Notes: generated by a model not told the origin, from the letters alone. A DNA stretch of 64,000 bases from Peromyscus leucopus (GCF_004664715.2 NC_051072.1:31827994-31891993); one strand, 5' to 3'; positions 43,199-55,044 are shown, counted from the stretch's first letter. Translations and numbers: made by a program.

Positions 43199-44120
43199 GT
43201 GAGTTCTTGCCTCCCGGATCCTGGGACCCGGAGCCAGCCTTCCCCTCCGGCCATCCCCCCTGCCCAGATTTCTGACCGCGACGCGTGTAGCTGGGGGTGT
43301 GGGGCTGCAAGACCCCGTTCCCGGTGCATTTGCAAACAGCTGCAGCGGCGTGAGCTGGAGCCCCAAGGGGGAGGGGGGCACGAGCATCCCTCCAGCCCCG
43401 CCAAGCTCCGCCAGGCCAGGGGCAACCTCCGGCTCCGGGGGCAGGACCCGCGCGGTTGGAGCCGAGGGGCCGGGCGCTGGATTCCAGCCACCGGCGGTGC
43501 CCGGAGCATCCTCCGGGCTCCGGCAGCCGCGGCCGAGCGGGGCGGGTTTGCGCCATCGGCCGAACGGCGGCAGCCGGGAAGGGACCGGCTGCGCTGCGCT
43601 GCGCCGCGCCGCGCCGCTCGGCTCCGCTCGGCGCCACTGAGGCCCCGGGAGAAAGCAGCGCTGGGCCGGGCTCCCGCCCCCCTCGGCTGCACCCGCTCCT
43701 CTTGCGAGCGGGCGCACAGACACCGCCCCGGGGAAGGGATGGGATGCCCGGGGCTCCTGAGCTAGGCAGGCCCAGCCCGGGGGTCGCTTTGCGTCCATCT
43801 TTGCTCCCCCCGAGGCCGAGAGCAGTTCGGGCTTCGCAGCCCGAAGCCTGGCAGGGGTTGCTTCCGGCCGCCTGGCTGGGAAATTCCCCGCCGTTGCCAT
43901 GGCACCCGGCACTTGTTGCGGGGGGCAGACTCCCGCTGCACCCCGCGGGGTGCTCGGCATCCCCTCCCGCACCGTGGCCGTGCCCACTCCTGGCTCTCCA
44001 GCCCTCCATTCCCGTCCTGCTCGGGCCTCCTTGGCTCCGATGAACTAGCAGGTTCCAGACAGAATTGGGGTTAAAAACAACCCACCCGGGGTGGCTTTTT
44101 AACACGACTTTTCGTTTCAG
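43199..44120 (+). other. Parp8: Parp8 intron 1
   Basis: This is a short GC-rich intron between coding exons 1 and 2, with GTGAGT at its 5' end and TTTCAG at its 3' end. It lies within the CpG island and holds a GGGGCGGG box at 43539-43546 and a short GCTGC/GCCGC-type tandem stretch near 43587-43620. I recognise no transposon in it. The long open frames on both strands reflect GC richness. Confidence 0.85.
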
Positions 44121-44175
44121 ATTTCAGATACTCAGACTCCACCTTTACTTTCACCTACGTTGGCGGCCCCAAAAG
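44121..44175 (+). CDS. Parp8: Parp8 coding exon 2
   Basis: This 55-nt exon is flanked by an acceptor with a pyrimidine tract ending TTTCAG (44115-44120) and a donor AG|GTATTT at 44175/44176. Joined to exon 1 it restores a GAT codon across the junction and reads DFRYSDSTFTFTYVGGPK, residues 31-48 of PARP8. It leaves two bases (AG) for a split serine codon completed in exon 3. The exon is far too short to be found by an ORF-length filter. The reading frame, phase and both splice sites agree with the known protein. No stop or frameshift is present, so this is the functional locus rather than a processed copy. Intron 1 is 922 bp. Confidence 0.94.
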
Positions 44176-45531
44176 GTATTTATGTATATAGAGTTGCTTC
44201 ATTTCCTGTTCACACGCTTGTGTTTCCTTTGTTCCTAGCGTGTTCCGTGTTTGGGTATTTTGCTTGTTTGTTTTAATTCACGGGACTGCTTCCTAGGTGC
44301 ATTCCTATCCTGATGTCTCCCGATTTTATATAGCAGGAGGAAAATGAATATACTTGAAGTTTTATTTTTCTTCTTCTGAAGCTACGCTACAGGCGAAGAG
44401 CAGAGAAGTCTCATGTTAAACTGTTGTGCCACAGCAGTGGATAGCTCCTTAGGCGTTCTGATTTGACACAGGAGAGCCGGTGCAAAATTGGGAGTATTGA
44501 GCTTGGAGTGAAATACGTGAAAGACATAAAATGCCACAAAATAGTTTGCTCGCCAGTGGTGATTTTTTCCCCCCATGAGTTGGGGCTGTGTGTTTCCCTT
44601 TCCCTGAAGGTTGACATAAACATGCGTTCTGCCAGTTCTCCAAACGGTTTTGTTTTTGTTTTTCCCACCCCCAAGGAGTGGTTATTTTGGTTTTCACATT
44701 AGTTGTAGGAAAAGATTTTGGAGTTACATGTAGCTGGAGTGGATGACTTCTGGAGAAGAATGAGAAATGCACATTTTAGTAGTAAATTGTCAAGGCTTTG
44801 ATGCCGCCCCAAATCCAATTTTGTCATGAGGAAGTAGAATTAGCACCAGAAGTTTCTACAAAAACACATTTTCGTGGTTAGGATTTTCTTCCTTTATTCT
44901 TTTAGGGACAACTGATTTAAAAGAGCTTTGGCTATTGTGAGAGACTAAGTCTACGGAGACTCCTGAGCCTACCCCAGCTGTTAGGAGTCCACGTTCAAAA
45001 TATCTTGACCACATTCCAAAATATCTCTTAGCTAATGGAAACATTTATGAATATAGAAATTGCAAAGAAGCTTTCATCTGTAAATACTTTTAAAAGCTTG
45101 ATATTAATGTGTACCTTTAAAATACTTAGAATTTATATTGTATCCTTCATCTCAAAAATAATAAAAAAAGAAAATAAAAATCTTAGTTTGAATGGTTATC
45201 CTGTACCCAAATATAGTTCACCCTAAGTCTCAGGATTGGCATCACATTGATTGACTAAATTACATTATTTCTTAATTTCTGAGAGTACCATCATTTTTGT
45301 AATTATGGATCAAATTAAATTAGAGGATGTTTGATTAAATTAACACTGCTCCTACACTTAATATCCAGAGGACATTAGTATATGATGAATGTCCTCTTGG
45401 ATTATTGTAAGGGCTAAAACATGCTATGTGGCCATGGAAAACAGTCTCAGGCAATCAGGTGCAGTCAGTTGTCACCTCCCTTTAGTGGAGTGTGGGGACA
45501 GGAATACCCTAAATGGGCCTTTCTTTGAGGG

Positions 45532-45532
<1 letters not shown>

Positions 45533-45610
<78 letters not shown>
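45533..45610. repeat. 78-bp perfect (TG)n microsatellite
   Basis: 39 uninterrupted TG units, the longest pure dinucleotide array in the window. Confidence 0.98.
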
Positions 45611-45611
<1 letters not shown>

Positions 45612-45613
<2 letters not shown>

Positions 45614-45698
45614 CCGTGTTTCCTCTATAGCCCAGGCTTGCCTAGAACTCAAGGTAGTCCTCCTGCCTCAGCCTCCCAGGTGCTCTGATTTATGGTAA
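45612..45698 (-). repeat. B1 SINE fragment
   Basis: TAGCCCAGGCTTGCCTAGAA and CTGCCTCAGCCTCCCAGGTG follow the TG array. Confidence 0.7.
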
Positions 45699-46299
45699 GA
45701 TACTTGTAGTCCCAGTGTCTGTACCAAGAGGGGCAGACTGTGATTTTAATCTCTTACATCTGTTAGATAGCACAGTTAAGGTTCTTTATCAGCAATTAAT
45801 GAGCTAGGGTTCAGTGGCTGGAGGTGGAGTAGTTATGAATATCCCTAGGATCAAGCCTAAGGTGCTGGGATGAATAATTAACTAATTAAGATAACATCAG
45901 TTTTCCCTGTAGAAACAAGTACCGTGCTTGTTTTTAAAGTAAGAAATATTGCCTTTCCTATGCCGCTCTATGAAGAGGTAGTGTGTTTCCTTGGTGCCTA
46001 TTGAAATATCTGGGGCTTGTGTGTATAATGTGGAAAGGAAAAAAAAGTAGGGTTGTGTGGTTGCTTTGTTTTCTCGAGGCTTGTTCTTACAGTGCAACAA
46101 ACATAAAAGTTGTTTGATAAAGGATAGTAGGAAATCCCTGTAAGTTTGTATTCGAGGCAGAGATTATTGTTTATTAAAAATATATTGCTTTCATTATCCA
46201 TATTAATATTCATTATCCACTTCCCAACCTGAAATACCTATCAGGTGTTCAAAATTAAAATGCCTCTCCTGGATCTTGATTTATTTTTATATTTCTAGT

Positions 46300-46440
46300 A
46301 TTGTTTTTGAGACAGTCTCACTGTCACACAGGCCGGCCTGGGACTCTCTATGTTGACCACTGTCTAGCTTTGGGCTGTGATTGTCCCGCCTCTGCTTCCT
46401 GAGTGCTGGAGTTACAGACGTGATCAACCACACCAGCTCT
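46300..46440 (-). repeat. B1 SINE
   Basis: TTTTGAGACAGTCTCACTGT, CGGCCTGGGACTCTC and TCCTGAGTGCTGGAGTTACA in reverse order. Confidence 0.75.
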
Positions 46441-47796
46441 GTCTTGATTTAATATGCTTACCAACGTATAGCATTAGATGAATGTTTTCATTGCAAGTAA
46501 ATTACACTTCACCATTGAAGGAAGTCTTCTGCAGAGAACAGTCCATGGTTATTTTGAATTGTTTTCAGCCGCTGTTCCATTTAAACCATTAGAAATCATT
46601 TTCAGTTCAAGTTGTAGATAAAATTTAACATACCATTTAATATCTGACACTTTCTAAGAATGAATTACATGTTCCAAACTTATAAAAGCCGGTCATTCAC
46701 GGTACCATTAAAAGAGGGAATACTGAACTTCCATTTTTGATCTTTTTACTTCAGTGTTTCTGTAGATAAGAGGAAATGCAAAAGAGTGATTTGATTGTTA
46801 GGCTTGAGTAGCAGTCTTGTAACCATTCATCAAAAGGTCCTCACAGGGGCAAAGAACTTGTTAAAATATTAGGTATCCTGCCTTGGTGGACTGGAGTTGA
46901 GGCATGAGGAAGAGAAAATAGTTGGATCAAAGCTCTTCCTAATGGGAAAGCACACAGAGTTTCTCTTCCTCGCTTTCGGATGTGCTGAGAGCCCGAGACT
47001 GTTCAGTTTGCATGGTCACATTTGCTCAGTTAACTCAGGGAGCCCAGGTGTGAATCCCTGTTCTGTCACACTCCTGAGGTGTGTGCCACTCATTCCCTGT
47101 GCATCAGCTACTTGACCTTCCTGAGAGTGCAGACAGGTTCACAGAAACAAACACAACAGACAACAGGACTTTACAGACACTTGGAATGTTTAATGTCTGT
47201 GGATTGGGAAAAGGTGTTAAATATTGTGAACATTGGTTTTCCTGACATCTACCCGTTTGACTTCGGCAATGTTTAATACTGTTTAACTCGTTCATTCTAG
47301 CAGTGGTCTTTATAACACTCCCTGTTCCCACTCCTGAATTCCAGTGTTGCTTGATTTCTGACGTTTGCTAAGAATAGGCCTCAGCTGTCCATGATTTAGA
47401 GTTCATGAAAAAAAAATCATTTTTTTTTCTCTTACACTTTGCCACGTTTGCGACCTCCTGGCATTTCCCTTTTCCTATATGAATTAGCAGGACATTCCTT
47501 AAAACCTCAACGGATTGGGGCTCTGATTTTGCATCTTGGTGTGGTCAGAGATGGGATTAGTGCCAGAAGAAACAGAAGGGATAAAATATGTAGAACCAGA
47601 TAACAAGGAGATTGGAAGGCCGACTCACTCTCTGGGGCCAGAGGTTATTAAAGTTTAGGCCAGAACCAAGAACCCAGTTGCCCTGACTATAGATTGCTCC
47701 CTGATTCTCTTGACCTTTCAACCATGGAAAGATTATGAAAATAAAACAGTTTTAAAAACCTAAGAATCAGAGTTTTGATTGTTGGAACTTTCGAAT

Positions 47797-47952
47797 GGGG
47801 CAGGTGAAATGGCTAAGCTGGTAAAGAAGGCACCTGCCACAAGCCGGAAGACCCGAGTTCCGTCCCTGGTACCCACACATCCTAGGGAAAGAACCAGGCC
47901 CCCTGAAAGTGTCCTCTGATCTGGGCCTGTGTCCCATGGCTTGTACCTGTGC

Positions 47953-48005
<53 letters not shown>

Positions 48006-48040
48006 CATGCATGTGTTCACAGGTGCAGACAAAATAAGTT
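47797..48040 (+). repeat. B3 SINE with (GT)n
   Basis: AGGTGAAATGGCTAAGCTGG, AAGGCACCTGCCACAAGCC and AAAGTGTCCTCTGATCTGGG define B3. A GT array with a GCGCGC end (about 47955-48006) interrupts the tail. Confidence 0.75.
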
Positions 48041-48207
48041 AAAAATATTTAGAAAACTAGACATGACGAAAGGAAGGAAAATTAAAAAAACACCACGGAA
48101 TTCATCTAACTTCTGTTAATGTATTAGTTTATGCTTTTAGATTTTTTTTGTGTTTATATACATATAAAATATACACTTCCAAACACTGGATTATATTCTT
48201 CTGAGAG

Positions 48208-48445
48208 GTTTTGTGTGTGGTCCAAGGGACTGAACCCAGCCTCTCCCACATGTTCTACAAACTTTCTACCACTAGTCTGCATCCCTTACCTTCATTTGAC
48301 TCTATATATCCAAATAGAATCTCACTACCCAGGCAAGACTTGAACTCACTCTATAGCTCCAACTAGCCTTGCCTTTGTGACATTCCTGCCTCAGCTTCCA
48401 GAGGAGCTGGCATTACAACCTTGAGTCACTGGTGCTGGCTGAGAA
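48208..48445 (-). repeat. ID-like fragment followed by a B1 SINE
   Basis: 48208-48280 (GGACTGAACCCAGCCTCTCC) resembles a reverse ID. 48300-48445 (TCACTACCCAGGCAAGACTT, GAGCTGGCATTACAACCTTG) is a reverse B1. The order is opposite to B4, so these are two separate insertions. Confidence 0.55.
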
Positions 48446-48599
48446 GTCACATTTTGGAATATAACATCAATGATTTCCCTTTAGAAAGGACATGAGAATA
48501 AAGACATGTTCATTAAATGGAGGGATTCCCAGTCAAAAGGCGTGACTGCATCTTAAGAATTATAATATTTAAACTGAGTATACCATATACTTAAAATAT

Positions 48600-48680
48600 C
48601 AACACCGGGACATCTGAAATAGGAGAATTAAGAATTCCAAGTCAGTCTGGCCTATGTATTGAGACCCTGCTTTTAAAAAG
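48600..48680 (+). repeat. B1 SINE fragment
   Basis: AATTCCAAGTCAGTCTGGCC and GAGACCCTGCTTTTAAAAAG fit a B1 right end. Confidence 0.5.
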
Positions 48681-49745
48681 AATTCTAGTATTTATGTTAG
48701 AAATTATGAAATTTGAAGTGCAACATTCTACAGAAGTTGTGCATTTGCCTGCTCATGTACAGCCTCAGTTTGTGGTAACCCTCCTTCATGACCTCACAGG
48801 TGAACTGACATCTTTTGGAGCATACCTCCAGGGAAGTGCTTTGGAGCATTGGGTAATAGTAGTGGTATTCCTTGGAGCATATGCCACCTCCTGTTTCTCA
48901 GAATGTTCTTCCTGGACCTTTCTGTCTATACTTTGCCCTCTATTCTTTTACCACCGAATCCCTGGGCACTATTCATTGTTGAGCTGCTTGCTAAGACAAA
49001 ATTCTCATCTCAGAAATCTTTTCCTGGAACCCTTCCCTGTAGGATTCTGCTAGATGTTTCTAAAGGCTGGCATAATACACGGATGCATCCCTACACATGA
49101 AGGGTTACGTCTCTTCATCCATCCATAGTAAGATGATATTACAGTAGGTTGATATGCATTGGTAATGCCTAACCTACCCAACACCCTGTTTTGGCAACAC
49201 AGTTCACTGCTAAGACTGGGTTTCCCCTCATGATGGAAGGGCTGATGAGAAATGGCTGAGCACCACAGGAATGTATCTGATATCTTAGGGCTAACCGGGG
49301 AAAGATAGAAATTCAAAAATCGAAGGAAGTTCTGCTGAGTGCTCATTGCTTTTGCATTATTATAAAGTGGAAATTTTAGGTTAAAGCTTCATACGTTAGG
49401 GACTGTCTGTTTTGTAATTAATTGCTGGTTTACATCTTTGTAAGCATTTTAGAGAACTAACTTTGTCCTGTTCACTGTGGTTTCCCTCATCCCCCAACCC
49501 CAGCACTGCCTAGTACACTATTCTTTCTCTATAAGTAGATGGTTTATGAATTACGAGATGAATACTAAGGAATCTGGCAGGCAGGAAGGAATTTTCTAAC
49601 AGAAATGACCAAATATGGCAATACTTGGATACTTAAGAGAGCCCTCACTCACTCTGGTGATTCCACTTGCAACAGAATTTCGTATGAATCCAGAATGGTG
49701 AAAGTTACCTGGCCAAGTCACAATCCCTGTTTTCTGCCTCTGTAT
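48681..49745. other. intronic single-copy DNA
   Basis: A 119-codon plus frame at 48694-49053 shows no known domain, no splice context and no supporting homology that I can recall. I see no repeat. Confidence 0.4.
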
Positions 49746-49955
49746 TCAAGTTGCTTTTTTATTGCAGTTTTTTTAAAAAGAATTATTTATTTCATGTGCG
49801 TTGGTGTTTTGCCAAGGGTGTTGGGTCCCCCGGAACTGAAATTATAGACACTTGTGAGCTGCCGTGTGGATGCTGGGAATTGAACCCAGGTCCTCTGGAA
49901 GAGCAGTCAGTGCTCTTAACCACTGAGCCATCTCTCCAGCCCCTCAAGTTGCTTT
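49746..49955 (-). repeat. B2 SINE with 12-bp target-site duplication
   Basis: GATGCTGGGAATTGAACCCA, AGGTCCTCTGGAAGAGCAGT and CACTGAGCCATCTCTCCAGC are near-consensus reverse B2. TCAAGTTGCTTT flanks it at 49746-49757 and 49944-49955. It is a young copy. Confidence 0.92.
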
Positions 49956-50289
49956 AAGGGGGCAGGAAGACACGTAATGCCATTGTTTAAGATAACACTA
50001 CAGTTATTTGACAGACCAGGGATTTGAACTCTTTAATACAGAAATAGCTTCTTTAATAAAAAAAAATTTCCTTTGGTAGCGGGGTCTGGCTTACCATAAT
50101 TTAATGCTGGATTAGTGATTAGCCAAAAGAATGTCTTGAAAGTGTCTTCCTTAAAGTAGTGAAAGGCTACCTCAGATCCTGGAGTGGCTGGGGATGGCAG
50201 TGTGAAGAAAGCTGAATAAGTGAATGGGGGACCTGGTGGTTCCCACTCCCTGCCCTCCCTGTTCCCCCTACTCCCCTCCATCCCTCCTC

Positions 50290-50356
50290 CGACTGGGGAT
50301 TGAACCTAAGGCCTTATGCATGCAAAGCAAATGCTCTACTACTGAGCTGTAGCTCT
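50290..50356 (-). repeat. ID-type SINE
   Basis: GGGGATTGAACCTAAGGCCT and CTCTACTACTGAGCTGTAGC are the reverse complement of an ID head with B and A boxes. Confidence 0.75.
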
Positions 50357-50377
50357 TAAATCATAGCTGCTCACTGG

Positions 50378-50480
50378 CTGGGGTGATGCATATTTGTAAT
50401 CCTAGCACTTGGGAAGCAGAGGCAGGGGCATTTCTGTAAGTTCCAGGTGGGGCAGCGACATAGTGAACCCCGCTTTAGGA
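50378..50480 (+). repeat. B1 SINE
   Basis: TAATCCTAGCACTTGGGAAG and GCAGAGGCAGGGGCATTTCT mark a plus-strand B1 with a decayed 3' end. Confidence 0.7.
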
Positions 50481-51377
50481 AAGAGAGCAGCAGCACGGAC
50501 ACCCCCTCTCCTCCAGCAGCTCTGTCTTGTGTAGTTGTTGAGAACAGAGTTCATTATTAAATGAAATTTCAAGCTGCTGGCTTCAAGTAACCTGCAGTTT
50601 AACATGAATAAGACTTTATTGGAGCGTACATATTTAAGATATTTAACCTTTATTTTGTGTATTAAGCTAATACTATTCATGCTACTAATTTTGTTTAACA
50701 TAGTCTCAGCGGAGTTCCTGCCTCTCTTCTCTCACCCCCGTGTTTACACTAAAGAAAAGTAGGCATTTTGTTGGTTACCTTGCATTTCATAGCTAAAGGA
50801 ATCGAGCATAGGGTAATTTAAAACAGATTAGCATTTGCACAAGACAGTAGGGTTACAGTTCGGTCCAAGTCAATGTTTATAGAAGGTTTAGGGACATTGG
50901 TTCAACTGGCCTGACCAGAGTTGTTGGGAATATTTGGGGACAGGGAGGGATTGCTAAAGGGATGTTTTCCAGGGTCAGTACTGAAAAAAAATCTACCGGT
51001 TGGCAAGAGGTGTGCCAGGGCCCAGTGCAGAGCATAGTAGTTGGAAAATTATGTACCTTGGCTCTGGAATCCTTAGGCAAATATTTGGCTAATCCATTTA
51101 AATTCCCCACCATACTCCGCAGCGTTAAAGAGAAAAAGCTAAGTGAAATTTCATCAATCCTGAAACGATTTTGTAATTCTTTACCCACCCGGATTTGCCT
51201 TTCGGTGGCTTGTGCTTTAATAGGTGAATCTTGCTTTAAGATAATGGCCACTGATTTAGTCAGTTTATTTTAGGCAAGTATTGACATGGGATATTTTTAT
51301 TTCATTTCTGAAATACCATTTTCCTGTCCCTCCATGAACACTGGTAAGAAATGTGATACTAATAATGCCCATTTTAG
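50481..51377. other. intronic single-copy DNA
   Basis: No repeat is recognised. 50880-51270 lacks the usual decayed-repeat texture and has overlapping open frames on both strands without a domain. Confidence 0.4.
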
Positions 51378-51505
51378 TATTTGAGACCAGGTTTCTCACT
51401 CAGAGGCACAGTCTGGACCCTTAACTAGAAATCCTCCTGGCTCAGCTTCCCCCTTTCCCCCATCAAATGTCTGGATTAGAGGTGTACGTCACCACAATTG
51501 GCCAA
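51378..51505 (-). repeat. B1 SINE (old)
   Basis: TTTGAGACCAGGTTTCTCAC and GGATTAGAGGTGTACGTCAC bracket a diverged reverse B1. Confidence 0.55.
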
Positions 51506-51514
51506 GAATATATT

Positions 51515-51845
51515 TTTAGAAATGTATTTTTGTGTGGGCGCATACAGTGCGTGTTGTGTCTGAGTTCTTGTGCTAGGGTGTGTGTGTGGGGGGCTGTCAC
51601 AGGACAACCTCGGGGTTGGTGCTCAGCCTTTACTTTGCTTGAGACAGTGTCTGTTTGCCGCTTTCCCAGTGTATCTACCAGGATGGCTGGCCTCCAGCGT
51701 CCAAGGGATTCTCCTTTCTCCACTTCCCCTTTCCCCAGAGCACTGTTGGAATTGCACACATGAGACACCACATTCGGCTTTTACTGGCTTCCAGGGACTG
51801 CACTCAGGTCCTTTGACTCTACCCCGAGCCATGTGTCCTGGCCCA
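51515..51845 (-). repeat. B4A/RSINE-type composite SINE
   Basis: TTTGCTTGAGACAGTGTCTG, TTCCAGGGACTGCACTCAGG and CGAGCCATGTGTCCTGGCCC lie in the reverse B4A order. The head is CpG-containing and diverged. Confidence 0.55.
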
Positions 51846-52284
51846 GGCATGTGTTAATGTCTTTTTGTCAAGACCCCTTACCCCAACCTTTTTTTTTTTT
51901 TTTTTTTTGCATATGCTGTAATTGAGGTTTCTCCTTAATCTTAACTCTGTGAATTGCTTGGTCCCGCCACCTGAGCGTTTCTCAGCATCGTCTCAGTTCA
52001 GCATGTCAAAACAAACCATTTCCTCTTCAGAACAAGCTTCTTTCTCTGGCCTTTTCCTGAACAGAATCCTCTCTGTCTCCAACTTCACACGTCCAGACAT
52101 CCTTGAAGTCCCACCCACTTAGGAGTCGCCTTTGGCACCAGCATTTCGGCAGTGACCTGTTTACTCCAATTTAGACCACTAGCACTTTAATAGAGTGGCC
52201 TTTAAGAATCCTGATTGTCATATTCTAATCCATTAGTGTCTTTACCAGATGATTTAAATTAATTTTTATTTATTTATTTTTTTT

Positions 52285-52425
52285 AAAGGATAGAATCTTG
52301 CTATGTAACTCTGGCCTGGAACTTACTACATAATACAGGCCAGTGTGGAATTTGGCACGGTCTTTCTGCTTTTTCCTTTAAAGTGCCTGGGATTACAGGC
52401 ATGCACTAATACACTCAGCTTTCTT
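52285..52425 (-). repeat. B1 SINE
   Basis: TTGCTATGTAACTCTGGCCT and GTGCCTGGGATTACAGGCAT are reverse B1 words. Confidence 0.7.
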
Positions 52426-54042
52426 ATATGTTTCCATGAGCATGAAGTTGATCATATGTGTCTCTTCAGCAGCTTTCAGCTGTGACCACACCGACCTTAA
52501 ATTCCTGGTTTGGCTTTCCAGAACTGCTTTCCGTATCATATCCACCCCTATTTGGAATGTCTCCGGCTTCTAAATACTGACGTTCTTTTGTCTGCCTATT
52601 GCCCCATATCTCCACACTGAACAGCAGTTTGATTAATTTAGCAGAGGGCTGTTTAAAGCTTATTGATAGTAAAAATTCCACTCGCATAATGTAGTTGGTT
52701 TGGAGATCAAGAGCGTGGATTTTAGTATCATTAAAAAAAAGATGTCATTTTGTTTTCCTTGTCCAGGATCACATGTCTGCTCCTCCAAATGTATGACGTA
52801 TTTAGAGATGAGTTGAACAGAGTAAGCATGAGTGGACGGAATGAGATCTGATAGGATGAGCAGGTCCCTAGGTTAGCTTTCTCCTTCTGCTGCTGCCTAC
52901 CAGTCAGCCTTAACACAAAACCAAATCCACCAACCAAACAACAATAAATACCGACTTTTGTCATTGTTTTATCTTTATTCAACATATAGAAGCTCTTTTA
53001 AAAATCATTTATTAAAATAATTGGATTGGAAATGTGGAACCTGAGGCACAGAAATAATATAACTGTATTTGCTGACCTTTCACATTTATGAAAAGGAAAA
53101 TACTGGAACACAAAAGAAAAAACAGATCAGATATTATTTTGAGGCACATGGCCTCCAAAGTCTTAATCATAAGTCAAAACCAGAACAAGTCAAAATGGTT
53201 CCAGAGAGACACATCAGTATTTTGTTTAGACATTATCATTCTTGTTTCAATTAGTGTGCCTAGATTAGTGAGTCTTTTTTAAAGTTTCTTTATGCCAGAG
53301 TGGTATTATTTCCTATATTATATGACAGTGTTTCCCAAACTGTTTTATTAGATATTAGGGCTGTGGCCAGATATGTCAGGGAAATGCTCAGTTCTTAAAC
53401 CATTTTAACCATTAGGGTCTTAGAGTCTTTTATATAATGGTGTGCATTACATACAACCATGAGGTGGATGTAGTACTCAGGGTTGTGCAGACTTACTTGA
53501 TTACGGATTTAGACTGTCTCAGGAGAGTTGTTTTATGGAAACTACTTTGGCAACCTCCGAGTCTTATTCATTGAAATTAGTTTTTGGGTAAATAGCAGTG
53601 TGCTGTGCATGGAAATTACAGATTCTTATTGAACACTGAAGACATTTTTTAAGCGTCTTTTTAAACAAATTTGCTTTATGACGAGGAAAGTATTGATTAA
53701 AAGACCTCTGGCTGCTTGTAGATTTGCCTCCGTGGTCCCCTCTCTCCTCTCCCAGTTGTGCCGAATCCATTTATGATGAGGGCTCTCTACTCTTCTTACT
53801 TATCAAAGCCCAAAGGTTAGGAGAGGCGTCTTTCTTGCATGATTAGAAGTCAGGCTTCAGGAAGTGTTGGAAGCAGATGATGGTTCTGGAGCCCAAGTGC
53901 TCATCATGGCCTTGAAATTCTGTTGCTGTGGCTCCAGTAGAGTGTCCTGGGGAACAGTCTGCTGAAGCACCTTTTAAAGATGTTCGTGATGAGGGAACTC
54001 TGGAATTTGTCCAGATAGTTCATTTCTTTGATAAATTACATT
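52426..54042. other. intronic single-copy DNA
   Basis: About 1.6 kb with no recognised repeat or exon. Confidence 0.4.
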
Positions 54043-54088
54043 GAGAGAGAGAGAGGGAGAGAGAGGGAGGGAAAGGGAGGGAGGGAGG

Positions 54089-54127
<39 letters not shown>

Positions 54128-54177
54128 GAGAGAGAGAGAGAGAAAAGGAGGGAGAGGGAGAGAGGGAGGGAGGGAGG

Positions 54178-54247
<70 letters not shown>
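54043..54247. repeat. 205-nt all-purine (GA)n/(GGGA)n tract
   Basis: No pyrimidine occurs on the plus strand from 54043 to 54247. GA blocks alternate with GGGA and GGAA blocks. Confidence 0.98.
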
Positions 54248-54249
<2 letters not shown>

Positions 54250-54337
54250 GTAAGAGTAAGGGAAAATATCTGTTTGGTTAAAATAATTTCCCTCAAGCCA
54301 CCAAGTGAGAAATTTAGTGAAGAATTTGAAAAAACCT

Positions 54338-54552
54338 TTCCTTCCTTCCTTCCTTCCTTTCTTCCTTCTTTCTTTTTTTGTTTTTGGTTTGGTTTTTTGA
54401 GACAGGGTTTCTCTGTGTAGCTTTGGAGGCAGCCTGTCCTGGAACTCACTCAGGAGACCAGGCTGGCCTTGAACTGTCAGAGATTCACCTGATTCCGCCT
54501 CCCAAGTGCTGGGATTAAAGGCGTGCACCACCGCCACCACCGCCCGGCTTAA
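54338..54552 (-). repeat. (TTCC)n and young B1 SINE
   Basis: A TTCC/TTTC run (54338-54377) precedes GAGACAGGGTTTCTCTGTGT, GGCTGGCCTTGAACTGTCAG, CCCAAGTGCTGGGATTAAAG and GCGTGCACCACCGCC. This is a well-preserved reverse B1 of the cricetid-like type. Confidence 0.88.
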
Positions 54553-54619
54553 AACTTTTCTTTTAAGCCCTTTCAACATTAATGAGGAAGAAAATGACCA
54601 TGTTTTGGGGGTACAGATC

Positions 54620-54722
54620 GGTTGTGTTTTTGAGACAGGATCTCATTCTCTAGCTAAGGTTGGCCTGGAATTCCTGATGTGTCTGTCCCAGCCTCCCATG
54701 TGCTGGGAGTACAAGTGTGAAG
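54620..54722 (-). repeat. B1 SINE
   Basis: TTTTGAGACAGGATCTCATT, GGTTGGCCTGGAATTCCTGA and CATGTGCTGGGAGTACAAGT fit a reverse B1 close to the previous one. Confidence 0.75.
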
Positions 54723-55041
54723 GACTTAAAGTGCCCCTTTAAAAGGCAGCGCCTATGTTTAACCCGAGGAAGCTGTGTATCACTTTTGGTAGGACTTGAT
54801 TGGAGCCTAGAAGCCCTGACTTTCAGGTGGTGGACACAGTGATTGGCAGGTGCTGTGGATAGTTCTTGATGATTGTCGGTGTCCTCATATAAGAATACTC
54901 CATGGCTTTTATGATTCAGGGAAACCACAGGCACAAATAATCCGTTCACTCTAGGTTTCTTATTTAAATGTGCAAAATTTTAATTGAATGAATTGTTTAT
55001 GGCAACTCATCAGTCAGCACAGATGTACACATTCTCTCTCC

Positions 55042-55044
<3 letters not shown>

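Larger units (their letters stand above)
42420..44060 (+). promoter_or_regulatory. Parp8: CpG island and probable Parp8 promoter
   Basis: CpG dinucleotides are abundant from about 42.42 to 44.06 kb and scarce on both sides. No TATA box is obvious. Sp1-type GC boxes occur at 42574-42579, 42794-42801 and 43539-43546, and there are alternating GCGC tracts around 42600-42690. The island covers the region upstream of the first coding exon, exon 1 and intron 1. This is the usual layout of a TATA-less, broadly active promoter with dispersed start sites. The transcription start cannot be placed from sequence alone, but 42.5-42.9 kb is the likeliest zone. Confidence 0.85.

Noticed and set aside
42437..44105. 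Long open frames on both strands (up to 322 codons) in the CpG island
   Set aside because: They arise from GC-rich sequence with few stop codons. They overlap each other and the real Parp8 exons, and contain no recognisable domain.
48694..49053. 119-codon frame in Parp8 intron 2, considered as an alternative exon or nested gene
   Set aside because: It has no recognisable domain and does not match the PARP8 sequence that should follow exon 2.
54028..54579. Arg-Glu and Ser-Leu repeat frames of 130-200 codons
   Set aside because: These are translations of the purine tract and the neighbouring B1, without any coding signature.
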